Below are positions 8,858-17,114 of a DNA stretch of 64,000 nucleotides, piece after piece. Source of the DNA: Pseudomonas weihenstephanensis. GTDB lineage: Bacteria > Pseudomonadota > Gammaproteobacteria > Pseudomonadales > Pseudomonadaceae. A program made the position numbers and the translations under genes. Numbering within the stretch: position 1 is the stretch's first letter; every line of letters starts with the position of its first letter. The stretch covers positions 83,288 through 147,287 of the forward strand of contig NZ_JYLF01000011.1 in NCBI RefSeq assembly GCF_001043055.1, given 5' to 3'. A model generated the notes under the pieces. It was not told where the DNA came from. It made no database searches and was given only the letters and a program-made list of their open reading frames with translations.

Positions 8858-10243
8858 ATGACCTCTCCCAAAACGCCGCTTGAAGCCGAGTCCCAGAACA
8901 GCGATCTGGTCTTTGGTCTTGAAGACCGCCCCAAGCCGTGGATCGGCTTTCTGGCGGCCCTGCAACACCTGCTCGCTATCATCGTGCCCATCGTCACCCC
9001 CGGCCTGCTGATCTGTCAGGCGCTGGGCGTGTCGAGCCGTGACACCAACCTGATTGTGTCGATGTCGCTGGTGATTTCCGGCATCGCGACGTTTGTACAG
9101 TGCAAGCGTTTCGGCCCGTTTGGCGCCGGGTTGCTGATCGTGCAAGGCACCAGTTTCAACTTTGTCGGCCCGCTAATTGCGGGTGGTGCGCTGATGGTTC
9201 AGCAAGGCACGCCGGTTGAAAGCGTGATGGCGGCGATCTTTGGTGTGGTGATTGCCGGCTCGTTCGTCGAGATGGGGATCTCGCGCGTGCTGCCTTTTGT
9301 GAAACGCATGATCACCCCGCTGGTTACCGGCATCGTGGTGCTGATGATTGGCCTGACCCTGATTAAAGTCGGCCTGATCAGCATGGGCGGCGGCTTTACG
9401 GCGATGGGCAACGGCACTTTCGCCAATGGCGAAAACTTGATGCTGTCGGGCGTGGTGCTGGCGATTATCGTCATCCTCAACCGCATCCCGCTGGTGTGGA
9501 TGCGCAGTTGCGCCATTGTCATTGCGCTGGCGGTCGGCTACGCACTGGCAGGCTATCTGGGGCGACTGGACTTCACCGGCATGCACCAGGCCGAACTGTT
9601 TCAGGTCCCGGTGCCGCTGCATTTTGGTTTGGGCTTCTCGTGGGCCTTGTTCATTCCGATGCTGGTGATTTACCTCGTCACCTCGCTTGAAGCGATTGGC
9701 GATGTGACGGCGACCAGTAAAGTGTCGCGCCAGCCCGTAGAAGGTCCGGTGTGGATGCAGCGGATCAAGGGCGGCGTGTTGGTCAACGGTGCCAACTCGC
9801 TACTGGCCGGTATTTTCAATACCTTCCCCAGCTCGATCTTTGCGCAAAACAACGGGGTGATTCAGCTGACCGGTATTGCCAGTCGCCACATTGGCGTGTG
9901 GATTGCCGCCATGTTGATTTTGCTGGGACTGTTCCCCTGCGTGGCCGGGGCCATTCAGGCGGTGCCTGAACCCGTGCTTGGCGGTGCGGCAATGGTGATG
10001 TTTGGCGCGGTGGCCGCCTCAGGCATCAACATTCTGGCCAGCACCACGCTGGACCGACGCGCGTTGCTGATTATTGCGGTCTCGCTGGCCCTGGGCCTTG
10101 GCGTGTCGCAAGTGCCCGAGTTCCTGGCACACATGCCGGCGGCATTGCGCAACGTGCTTGAATCGGGCGTGGCCACAGGCGGTATCTGCGCGTTGTTGCT
10201 GAACTGGTTTTTGCCTGAAGCCGAGAAAAAAACCGGCGCGTGA
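8858..10243 (+). CDS. NCS2-family xanthine/uracil-type permease
   Basis: A 461-residue polytopic inner-membrane protein of the nucleobase:cation symporter-2 family. Signatures include FGPFGAGLLIVQGTSFNFVGP, the substrate-site helix SLEAIGDVTATSKVSRQP, FPSSIFAQNNGVIQLTGIASR (QNNG-type motif) and about 12 hydrophobic segments. The SLEAIGD / FAQNNGVI pattern is closer to xanthine and urate transporters (XanQ/UacT-like) than to UraA, but specificity is not settled. It is divergent from the aarF-like gene and stands alone; no purine catabolism genes are adjacent. Confidence 0.88.
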   Translation: MTSPKTPLEAESQNSDLVFGLEDRPKPWIGFLAALQHLLAIIVPIVTPGLLICQALGVSSRDTNLIVSMSLVISGIATFVQCKRFGPFGAGLLIVQGTSFNFVGPLIAGGALMVQQGTPVESVMAAIFGVVIAGSFVEMGISRVLPFVKRMITPLVTGIVVLMIGLTLIKVGLISMGGGFTAMGNGTFANGENLMLSGVVLAIIVILNRIPLVWMRSCAIVIALAVGYALAGYLGRLDFTGMHQAELFQVPVPLHFGLGFSWALFIPMLVIYLVTSLEAIGDVTATSKVSRQPVEGPVWMQRIKGGVLVNGANSLLAGIFNTFPSSIFAQNNGVIQLTGIASRHIGVWIAAMLILLGLFPCVAGAIQAVPEPVLGGAAMVMFGAVAASGINILASTTLDRRALLIIAVSLALGLGVSQVPEFLAHMPAALRNVLESGVATGGICALLLNWFLPEAEKKTGA

Positions 10244-10251
10244 GCCAAGAC

Positions 10252-10286
10252 CCGCGGCAGGATCTGTCAGCCAGAGCCTGCCGCGG
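10252..10286. terminator. Stem-loop after the NCS2 permease gene
   Basis: CCGCGGCAGG (10252-10261) and CCTGCCGCGG (10277-10286) form a perfect 10-bp stem with a 15-base loop, 9 bases past the permease stop. There is no T-run, so it may be a weak terminator or an mRNA-stabilising hairpin. Confidence 0.5.
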
Positions 10287-10396
10287 CCTGTCACCGTTGA
10301 TACTGAGCTGCGCGCCCATCGTCACATCAGCCTTTTCCCTGGTTGCGACTTGGATTACTCTTTCAGCATCGCTGAATGCCTCGCACAGGCTACGAC

Positions 10397-10657
10397 ATGA
10401 GTACCTACGGTAAACGCCTGCAAGAAGAACGCTTACGACTGGGCCTGACACAAAAGCAGCTGGCGCTGGCCGGTGGGGTGGGTCGCCACGCTCAAAGTTT
10501 TTATGAACGCGACCAGCGCCTGCCCAGGGCACATTATCTGGCGGCGATCACCCTGGTGGGGATTGACGTGCTGTACATCCTGACCAAGCGCCACACCGAG
10601 CACTTGGCTCCAGCGCCCACCTTAGCCTGCGGGAACGGACAGCTCAGCGAAAAGTGA
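10397..10657 (+). CDS. Small XRE-type DNA-binding regulator
   Basis: An 86-residue protein with one Cro/CI-type helix-turn-helix covering residues 5-65 (GKRLQEERLRLGLTQKQLAL, then RHAQSFYERDQRLPRAHYLA). A short variable tail (residues 68-86) follows. The ATG at 10397 is used rather than 10376 because the domain starts directly after it. Proteins of this build often autoregulate or control an adjacent gene; the nearest genes are the NCS2 permease and the end of the ABC importer operon. Its target is unknown. Confidence 0.8.
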   Translation: MSTYGKRLQEERLRLGLTQKQLALAGGVGRHAQSFYERDQRLPRAHYLAAITLVGIDVLYILTKRHTEHLAPAPTLACGNGQLSEK

Positions 10658-10660
10658 CCA

Positions 10661-11431
10661 TCACCCCGCATGCGCCCAACGCCGATGCAGCCCTCGGGCA
10701 AATGCATCCAGCGCAAACCCCAATACCCCGATCAACACCACCATGGCCATCAGTTCCGAATAGGCGAGGCGGTCGCGCGTGTCGAGGATGAAATAGCCCA
10801 ATCCGGCACTGACACCGAGCATTTCGCACGGCACCAGCACGATCCACAAAATGCCGATTGAAAGCCGCACGCCGGTCAACACGTGGCCCACCACACCGGG
10901 CAGGATGACCCGACGTAAGGTTTCCCAGCGCGTGGCGCTCAAGCTGCGGCTCAGTTGCAGCCAGCGCGGATCAAGCGCACGCACACCGGCAACGGTGTTG
11001 AGCACAATCGGCCACACGGCCGCAAAGGTCAGCAAGAAGTAGATCGGCTGATCGCCCACGCCCATCAACATCACCACCACCGGCATCCATGACAACGGCG
11101 AAATCATGCGCAAAAACTGAAAAGCAGGTGTGGTGGCGGCTTCCAGGTTGCGTGAGCCACCGATCAACAGCCCCAATGGCACACCCATCAGCAATGCCAT
11201 CAGCAGACTGATGACAATCCGTTTCAGACTCACCCATACGTTTTCGTACAACTGCGCGCTGCCCAGCAGCTCAAACAGACTGGCAAAGGTGGCTTGCGGT
11301 GAGAAACGCGCGGCCAAGGCTTGCCCACTGCCCAGCACCTCGACGCCCAGCCACCAAGCCAATAACAGGCTCAGCAGCCCAGCACTGCCGAGCCACCACT
11401 GACGTTTACGTGAGGGAATCAACGCCTTCAA
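10661..11431 (-). CDS. ABC importer permease, nitrate/sulfonate (SsuC/TauC) type
   Basis: A 256-residue permease with about six membrane helices and the BPD_transp_1 EAA loop at LSRSLSATRWETLRRVILPG. The LGVEVLGSGQALAARFSPQ N-terminal region and ISPLSWMPVVVMLMG match the SsuC/TauC/NrtB subgroup. It is the last gene of a packed minus-strand operon; its ATG overlaps the stop of the substrate-binding gene by 4 bases. With the ATPase and binding protein it forms a complete importer. The substrate is unknown, but sulfur-containing organics are likely given the flavoprotein encoded upstream. Confidence 0.87.
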   Translation of the reverse strand: MKALIPSRKRQWWLGSAGLLSLLLAWWLGVEVLGSGQALAARFSPQATFASLFELLGSAQLYENVWVSLKRIVISLLMALLMGVPLGLLIGGSRNLEAATTPAFQFLRMISPLSWMPVVVMLMGVGDQPIYFLLTFAAVWPIVLNTVAGVRALDPRWLQLSRSLSATRWETLRRVILPGVVGHVLTGVRLSIGILWIVLVPCEMLGVSAGLGYFILDTRDRLAYSELMAMVVLIGVLGFALDAFARGLHRRWAHAG

Positions 11432-12627
11432 AAGCCAAACTCCTCGGTGCGCTCAAAGCTGTCTGGCAAACCAAACGCCTTCAGGCCGCCCACTGCGCCA
11501 ATACTGTTTTTGACGAAGCGATCGTCCACCAGATCAGCGGCCACGTGCTTGGGATCGAGCGCTGCCAAAAATTGATTGTCGCCCTGGATCAAGGTGCTCT
11601 TGAGCCGCGTGACCAGTTCTTCGGTGTAGCTGGGGAACGGATAAGGCTGGAAATCAATGCGCTGCTCATCCCAGCTCACCTGCTGGATGGCGCCATCGGC
11701 CTCATAGCCTGCGCGCTCGCTGATCGCAGGTGCCAGCACGCGCTGCAACACACTGCTGCTGTGCGGGGTGTAGCGGTTATGGCCGTCCTTAGCCAGCAAC
11801 TGGGCGGCCTCAGCGCGGTGATCACGCGTCCACAGCTGCGCCTTGACGATCGCGTTGACCACTTTTTGCGACCACTCGGGGCGATTATTCAAATCGTGCT
11901 CGTGCATGAACACCACGCAGCATGCGTGGTTGCGCCACAGGTCGCCGGTAAAACGCTGCACACGGCCCACCTTCAAGTCCTCGGCCAAGGCATTGAACGG
12001 CTCGGCCACGATATAACCGGCTATTCGTTGGGTCGCCAGTGCGGGCGGCATGTCGGAGGGCGGCATCACCACCAGGTTCACTTCATTGGCCGCTAAGGGG
12101 CTGCCCACCGCACGCGTGACCGGCTGCAAACCGTTGTCACGAAACAGCTGCTGCACCACAACGTTGTGAATCGAATACCAAAACGGGATAGCGATGGACT
12201 GCCCGCCCAGTTGCTTGACGTCGCTAATGTGCGGCGCCACGGTCAGACCCGAGCCACCGACGTGGTTCCAGGCCACCACTTTGGCTGGCACTTTGCTGCC
12301 ATAGCGTGCCCATACCGTCATCGGCGACAGCAAATGGATCACGTTGACTTGCCCTGAGATGAACGCTTCGATTACCTGCGCCCAGCTGCGCAGCAGCACC
12401 GGGCGCTCGGCCTTGATCCCTTGCTCCTCGAACAGCCCGTTGTTGTGGGCCACCAGCAATGGCGTGGCGTCGGTAATCGGCAGATAGCCAATGCGCACCG
12501 GGGCATCGGGCTCTGCCGCGGCACGGGCTTGCAAGCTGGCGAGCAGCGGCAATGCACCGGCAGCCGTCAGCATGGCGCTGAGTTTTAAAATGTCACGCCG
12601 TGTGTGAGTGAAATCGTCCAGGCACAT
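11428..12627 (-). CDS. ABC importer substrate-binding protein with Tat-like leader (NrtA/SsuA class)
   Basis: A 399-residue periplasmic binding protein. The N-terminus MCLDDFTHTRRDILKLSAML contains a twin-arginine motif (TRRDILK) followed by a hydrophobic stretch and an ALQARAAA cleavage region, so export by the Tat pathway is likely. The mature part has the CmpA/NrtA/SsuA pattern (VRIGYLPITDATPLLVAHNN, LSPMTVWARYGSK, GYIVAEPFNALAE). Its start lies inside the 3' end of the ATPase gene (35-bp overlap) and its stop overlaps the permease start. Long nitrate-type binding proteins bind nitrate, bicarbonate or sulfonates; none is proven here. Confidence 0.86.
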   Translation of the reverse strand: MCLDDFTHTRRDILKLSAMLTAAGALPLLASLQARAAAEPDAPVRIGYLPITDATPLLVAHNNGLFEEQGIKAERPVLLRSWAQVIEAFISGQVNVIHLLSPMTVWARYGSKVPAKVVAWNHVGGSGLTVAPHISDVKQLGGQSIAIPFWYSIHNVVVQQLFRDNGLQPVTRAVGSPLAANEVNLVVMPPSDMPPALATQRIAGYIVAEPFNALAEDLKVGRVQRFTGDLWRNHACCVVFMHEHDLNNRPEWSQKVVNAIVKAQLWTRDHRAEAAQLLAKDGHNRYTPHSSSVLQRVLAPAISERAGYEADGAIQQVSWDEQRIDFQPYPFPSYTEELVTRLKSTLIQGDNQFLAALDPKHVAADLVDDRFVKNSIGAVGGLKAFGLPDSFERTEEFGF

Positions 12628-13441
12628 GTGCAAGCTCCAGCGAATCGGGCAAAGGTTCAGTAACAGGGTCAGGGGTGCGGCTCGCCCGCCGAAGGGTTTT
12701 AAGGATCTCAATGCGCAACGCGCCCAGCTCATCAATCCGGTCTGTGCGCGGCTGCGCCAAATCGATGCGCCACTCACCCACCGTGTGCGCCGGGCTGTGG
12801 CCCAGTAGCAGTATCCGGTCGCTGAGCAACAAGGCTTCATCAATATCGTGAGTGATCAACAAGGCCGCGGTGTTGTGCCGCGCAATCACGCTCAACAACA
12901 ATTGCTGCATGTCGGCACGGGTGATCTCGTCTAGCGCGCCAAACGGCTCGTCGAGTAACAGTACTTGCGGTTGACGCGCCAGACAGCGCGCCAATGCAAC
13001 ACGCTGCGCCATGCCGCCCGACAATTGCGCCGGGTAGTGGCCCGTCGCGTGTTGCAGCCCCACTTCAGCAATCGCCTGTTCGACCCGCGCCTTACGTTCA
13101 GCCGCCGCCACTTTTGGCTGGCGCGCGAAATCCAGACCGAACGCGACATTGCTTTCGAGGTTCAACCACGGCAATAAACTGGGATCCTGGAAGGCCACGG
13201 CTACGCGCGGGTGCGGCGAAGTGACAGCCTCTCCCAGCAGGCTGACACTGCCCGAGTACGGGGTTTGCAAACCCGCCAATACCCGCAACAGACTGGACTT
13301 GCCCACCCCGCTCGGCCCCAGTACCGACACCACTTCACCCGGCACCAGTTGCACGTCAAACCCTTCGAGCACCGATTGCCAGCCGTGCTCGCCGGCATAG
13401 CCCACGGTGATGTTGCGCGCCTCAAGCAGCAGCGTACTCAT
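12593..13441 (-). CDS. ABC importer ATP-binding protein (SsuB/TauB type)
   Basis: A 282-residue ATPase with Walker A GPSGVGKSS, Q-loop FQDPSLLPWL, signature LSGGMAQRVALARCLA, Walker B VLLLDEPFGALD and switch His in LLITHDIDEALLLSD. The short C-terminal extension (DPVTEPLPDSLELAHVPG) is encoded over the start of the binding-protein gene. The start at 13441 overlaps the stop of the preceding flavoprotein gene by 4 bases (ATGA). It energises the importer formed with the genes at 11428 and 10661. Confidence 0.9.
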   Translation of the reverse strand: MSTLLLEARNITVGYAGEHGWQSVLEGFDVQLVPGEVVSVLGPSGVGKSSLLRVLAGLQTPYSGSVSLLGEAVTSPHPRVAVAFQDPSLLPWLNLESNVAFGLDFARQPKVAAAERKARVEQAIAEVGLQHATGHYPAQLSGGMAQRVALARCLARQPQVLLLDEPFGALDEITRADMQQLLLSVIARHNTAALLITHDIDEALLLSDRILLLGHSPAHTVGEWRIDLAQPRTDRIDELGALRIEILKTLRRASRTPDPVTEPLPDSLELAHVPGRFHSHTA

Positions 13442-14508
13442 TGCGCACTGACCTGAGCCTGGCGTAACAGCTCGGCGCGTAACTGCACCAGGCTTGGGGT
13501 CACAATCGGGACGAAGGCCGACTCGCGCCAGCGCCGCGCAAACGCGCTGCCGTGGGCACACAAATAGGCTTTGCCACCGCTGGCTTGCAGCTCGAATTGC
13601 ACCGCGCTGGCCGTGGCTTCAGCCAAGGCAATGCGGATGTTGAACAGGGCGGCAGGGTCGGCCAGAAAACGCCCGTCCAGCAGCCCTGCTTTCAGCGCCT
13701 GCACCTGCGCCTCTAATTGTGCTTGCTGCTCGTGCAGCAACCCGAGCAACGCAGAACGCGGGCCTTGCAGGTGAGACTCGGCTTCTTGCAACGAACGCCT
13801 GGCCAAACCAATCGACAAGCCGCACTGCAACCCTAAAAACGCCGGGCGTACAGCCGGTAAAAACTGCTTGGCGTTGTCGTGCAACAACCACTGCTCATTG
13901 ACCTGCACATCCTTGAAATCGAGCGCCGCAGTGTTGCTCGACTGCAACCCCATCAGTTCCAGATCATCCGAACGCTGCAAACCGGGCAATGCATCAGCAA
14001 TCGCCAGCACAAACGGCGCACCGCCCTCTTCACGCTCAATGGCGGCGGCGACCACGAACCCGCTTTTGCGTAAATTGGTGACCCAGTGCAAACGACCATT
14101 AAGCGCCCAGCCATTAGCCTCGGCACGCGACCGCACTTGCAAAGACTCGATCCCCGAAAGGAATTTCATCGCATTGGACAGCCCGGTGGCCCCAGCCAAT
14201 TGGCCACTCAGCAATGGGGGCAACAAGCGCTCACGCAAGCCGCTGTTCGGGCTGTGCAGCAAGTACTCGATAAAGGCACGCTGGCCCCAAAACACGAACG
14301 CCGAGGCCAGCGAATGGCTGGCCACATTGGCCATGACCTCCAGCGCGTCAGCCAGGTTGCCACCCGTACCGCCCAGTTGCGTATTGATCCCGACCCGTAA
14401 CACATTGGCCGATGCCAACTGCGACAGAACGTGTTGCGGATCACTGTGCCCGAGGTCTAGCGCCTCAGCTTCGGCATCCAGCCAATGACTCAATACAGGG
14501 TCAAGCAT
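13438..14508 (-). CDS. Acyl-CoA-dehydrogenase-like flavoprotein
   Basis: A 356-residue member of the acyl-CoA dehydrogenase fold family. N-terminal helices (VLSQLASANVLRVGINTQLG), a middle beta domain (GWALNGRLHWVTNLRKSGFV, with the WVTN motif near the flavin) and a C-terminal helical domain are recognisable. It is closest in feel to the SfnB/DszC-like desulfurisation or monooxygenase-related group, often linked to SsuABC-type importers under sulfate starvation. It is somewhat shorter than typical members (about 380-410 aa). Overlap with the ATPase start implies coupled translation. The reaction and substrate are not known. Confidence 0.75.
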   Translation of the reverse strand: MLDPVLSHWLDAEAEALDLGHSDPQHVLSQLASANVLRVGINTQLGGTGGNLADALEVMANVASHSLASAFVFWGQRAFIEYLLHSPNSGLRERLLPPLLSGQLAGATGLSNAMKFLSGIESLQVRSRAEANGWALNGRLHWVTNLRKSGFVVAAAIEREEGGAPFVLAIADALPGLQRSDDLELMGLQSSNTAALDFKDVQVNEQWLLHDNAKQFLPAVRPAFLGLQCGLSIGLARRSLQEAESHLQGPRSALLGLLHEQQAQLEAQVQALKAGLLDGRFLADPAALFNIRIALAEATASAVQFELQASGGKAYLCAHGSAFARRWRESAFVPIVTPSLVQLRAELLRQAQVSAQ

Positions 14509-14540
14509 GTCGATTTCTCCTTTAAATCGGGACCGCCAGA

Positions 14541-15098
14541 TTACGCCGGTCGGGTCCAGCTATAGCGCGCCAATTCAGGGTTCAACGGGGTGCGGGCAAA
14601 CACGTTGGCAAAGTTGCACAAGGTCGCCAGGCTAACGCCCAGAATCACCTCCAGCGCCTGCCCCTCGGTGAACCCGGCAGCTTTGAAGGCGGTGTAGGTG
14701 TCGTCGCTGACATCGCCGCGCTTGGCAATCACTTCGCGGGTGAACGCGGCCAGCGCTTCCAGGCGCTCAATCGGCAGCTCAGTTTGCCCACGCAGCGCCG
14801 TCACCACGTCGTCGGGCAGTTTGGCCTTGTTCTGCGCCACAGCGGTATGACCTGCGACACAAAAATCGCAACCATGGCGGGTCGCCGCAATCAACTGCAC
14901 CACTTCCCTTTCTTGCAGGGTTAGCTCAGCCTTGCCATTGATTCCCGAAACCGTGACATAAGTCTCCAGTGCCGCTGGCGCATTGGCTAGAATGCCCAGC
15001 AGGTTGGGGATGAACCCGGAGTTCTTCTGAGCGGTTTGCAAAAATGGCTTGGCGGCTTCAGGGGCAGTTTCAAGGGTATGAAGCGTTACACGGGACAT
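14541..15098 (-). CDS. AhpD-like / carboxymuconolactone decarboxylase family protein
   Basis: A 185-residue all-helical protein with the AhpD-type redox motif in AATRHGCDFCVAGHTAVA (CxxC followed by H). TLQEREVVQLIAA precedes it, as in peroxidase-related CMD proteins. Such proteins act as thiol-dependent peroxidases or catalytic helpers. It is the first gene of the minus-strand operon that continues into the flavoprotein and ABC importer (33-bp gap), and is divergent from the AraC-type regulator at 15200. Association with a flavin enzyme suggests removal of peroxide or another reactive by-product, which is inference. Confidence 0.82.
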   Translation of the reverse strand: MSRVTLHTLETAPEAAKPFLQTAQKNSGFIPNLLGILANAPAALETYVTVSGINGKAELTLQEREVVQLIAATRHGCDFCVAGHTAVAQNKAKLPDDVVTALRGQTELPIERLEALAAFTREVIAKRGDVSDDTYTAFKAAGFTEGQALEVILGVSLATLCNFANVFARTPLNPELARYSWTRPA

Positions 15099-15199
15099 GA
15101 AGTGACTCCTGCAAAGGGTGTCTGATCAGTCTGTTGGTTATAAAAATTTGATTCCATATTCTAAAGTAGCGATTACTTGCTTCTGAGTGTTTCCATTAG
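15099..15199. promoter_or_regulatory. Divergent promoter region between AhpD-like operon and araC-type gene
   Basis: A 101-bp AT-rich gap (for example GGTTATAAAAATTTGATTCC) between divergent genes. It is the only upstream region of both transcription units, so the regulator at 15200 probably acts here. No specific AraC half-sites are assigned. Confidence 0.5.
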
Positions 15200-16111
15200 A
15201 TGAATTCGTCCAGTCCACTGATCGATTGGTTATTAGAGAGCCTTGAGCTGGATGCCAGCCTGTTCCATGTTGGCCGCTACTGCGGCGGTTGGCACAGCAG
15301 CACACAGGGCTTGGCCCGTGCCAGTTTTCATGTGGTGGTGCAAGGGCATTGCTGGCTGCACATTGAGGGTCATGAGCAAGGCATCAGGCTCGATACCGGC
15401 GATGCGTTATTTTTGCTGCAAGACTTGAATTACCGGCTGTCCAGTGCGCCCGAAAGCGCGCTTGCGGGCCAGTTGCCCCGTCAAACAATGCAGGCCCTCG
15501 ACCCCCTGGCCGAAGATGGCACAGGACTGGTGTGCGGCTTTTTTCATTTTCAGCCGGGCCTGTCCGCCCTGATCATCGAGGCCATGCCCGGTTGGCTGAT
15601 CCTGCGAGCATGTGATGCGGGCGCCAGCGCAGCGCGCAGCGTCTTTGAGTTGATCCTGCAAGAATGCCAACGCACTCCGGCGCCTTCCGATGCCCTGCTG
15701 GAGCGTTTAAGCCATTTGCTGTTTCTGTATGTGCTGCGTCAGCAAGTGAGCAATAACCCGAACCTCGGCGGCCTTGTGGCATTGGCGCGGCAACCGGCGC
15801 TTTCGGGCTTGCTGCAACAATTGATTGAGCACCCCGAGCAGCCGTGGACACTGGAGAGCATGGCGGCCTGTACCGGATTATCACGCTCGGCGTTTTTCAA
15901 GCGGTTTAGCGAACATGCCGGGCAATCCCCCGGCCATGTCTTGCTGGCGCTGCGCATGCGTCATGCCTGCCAGTTATTGCAAACCGGGCACACCGTTGAA
16001 CACGTGTGTGCCGCCGTGGGGTATCAATCGATCGCCGCCTTCACCCGGGCGTTCAACAAAGCCATTGGCGTGCAACCGGGCGCCTACCGCAAGCAGCATG
16101 AACACCGCTGA
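15200..16111 (+). CDS. AraC-family regulator with N-terminal cupin
   Basis: A 303-residue regulator. Residues about 1-190 form a cupin-type sensing domain (WHSSTQGLARASFHVVVQGH, then a GDALFLLQ turn), and about 200-300 form the double helix-turn-helix AraC domain: MAACTGLSRSAFFKRFSEHA and VCAAVGYQSIAAFTRAFNKA, ending GVQPGAYRK. The cupin is of the type seen in Pseudomonas AraC-like regulators of redox or aldehyde metabolism. Divergence from the AhpD-flavoprotein-ABC operon makes that operon the likely target. Confidence 0.9.
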   Translation: MNSSSPLIDWLLESLELDASLFHVGRYCGGWHSSTQGLARASFHVVVQGHCWLHIEGHEQGIRLDTGDALFLLQDLNYRLSSAPESALAGQLPRQTMQALDPLAEDGTGLVCGFFHFQPGLSALIIEAMPGWLILRACDAGASAARSVFELILQECQRTPAPSDALLERLSHLLFLYVLRQQVSNNPNLGGLVALARQPALSGLLQQLIEHPEQPWTLESMAACTGLSRSAFFKRFSEHAGQSPGHVLLALRMRHACQLLQTGHTVEHVCAAVGYQSIAAFTRAFNKAIGVQPGAYRKQHEHR

Positions 16112-16126
16112 ACACAGGAGAATCAC

Positions 16127-16459
16127 GTGACAGAACCCTGCCCCCAACATCAAAAAGCCCTTGATCGGTTCCTTGCTGAACACCCGGATCTTAAACAACA
16201 ACTTGACACGCTTAACCCGCTAGAAGCCCGCGCTGTGGGTCAAACGATGCAGGAGTACCGCCAGGAACGGCTGAATGAGGCCTTTGAAGCCGAGGCCGAG
16301 CGTTTAGACTTTTTTGCCTGGGAGCTGACATTGAAACTCACCAGCGAAAGCGATGACGCCTTTCAAGCCCAGCGTCTGGAGGTGCATCGCGAAGTCGCAC
16401 AAATGGCAGGCATGCCATGGGCTGAATATTGTAAATTTCATGGGTTGGTCACACCGTAA
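16127..16459 (+). CDS. Small uncharacterised protein (possibly DUF6388-like)
   Basis: A 110-residue, mostly helical, acidic cytoplasmic protein that starts 15 bases after the araC-type gene with ACAGGAG upstream, so it is probably co-transcribed. Features: LDTLNPLEARAVGQTMQEYR in the middle and a conserved-looking end HREVAQMAGMPWAEYCKFHG. The shape recalls DUF6388 proteins common in Pseudomonas, but this is recognition from memory. No function can be inferred. Confidence 0.6.
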   Translation: MTEPCPQHQKALDRFLAEHPDLKQQLDTLNPLEARAVGQTMQEYRQERLNEAFEAEAERLDFFAWELTLKLTSESDDAFQAQRLEVHREVAQMAGMPWAEYCKFHGLVTP

Positions 16460-16514
16460 CGGTAGCCTTTGACGCGTCACACGAGGCTGCGCACCCAAAA
16501 GTGGCCTGGGGTGC

Positions 16515-17114
16515 TCACGTGTCGAGCAATGGCGTCCAGATACTTGAACACACCTTCGCAAGCAACACCTTGTTGTGACTGAACACAATCAGCCCCAGTT
16601 CACGGCGCTTGACCTCTTCGAGCAGGACCTGCCACACCTGCGCCTGAATATGCGCATCCAACTGCGCCGTCACCTCATCGGCAATCAAGTAACGGGTGCG
16701 CGGGTCCAGTGCCCTGAGCAGCGCGATACGGGCCAACTCGCCACCCGACAGCTCATCCGGGCGGCGAGTCAGCCAGACTGGACTGATCGCCATACGATCA
16801 AGCCACGCCGCATTGGGAGACCAAGCATCGCGCAGGCTATCACCCGTGGTGCGGTAAGGATTAAAGGTCAGCTCCGGGTGCTGAGGCACTAGTTGAATCG
16901 GGCAATAGCCCTTTTTCAACAGCGGTTTGGCGCCCACGGTCACCCGGCCAGAGGTTGCGTTTTGCCATTGCGCCAGAACACGGCCCAAGGTGGTTTTGCC
17001 ATAGCCACTGGGGGCAGAAATACCTTTACGTTCGCCTGCACTGACCTGAAACGACACCGAGTCCCACAATCGTTGGCCGTTTTGCACAATCGTTAATTGC
17101 TCCACCTCAAGCAT
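16515..17114 (-). CDS. Nickel/peptide-type ABC importer ATPase 2 (NikE/DppF class)
   Basis: A 199-residue ATPase with Walker A-like SAPSGYGKTTLGRVL, Q-loop VPQHPELTFNPYRT, signature DELSGGELARIALLRAL and Walker B RYLIADEVTAQLD, and a switch His in LIVFSHNKVLL. It is shorter than most DppF/NikE proteins (about 260-330 aa) and lacks the C-terminal oligopeptide-transporter extension. The ATG at 17114 (MLEVEQLTIV) overlaps the preceding ATPase gene by 8 bases. It would pair with the ATPase at 17107 as a heterodimer. Confidence 0.82.
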   Translation of the reverse strand: MLEVEQLTIVQNGQRLWDSVSFQVSAGERKGISAPSGYGKTTLGRVLAQWQNATSGRVTVGAKPLLKKGYCPIQLVPQHPELTFNPYRTTGDSLRDAWSPNAAWLDRMAISPVWLTRRPDELSGGELARIALLRALDPRTRYLIADEVTAQLDAHIQAQVWQVLLEEVKRRELGLIVFSHNKVLLAKVCSSIWTPLLDT

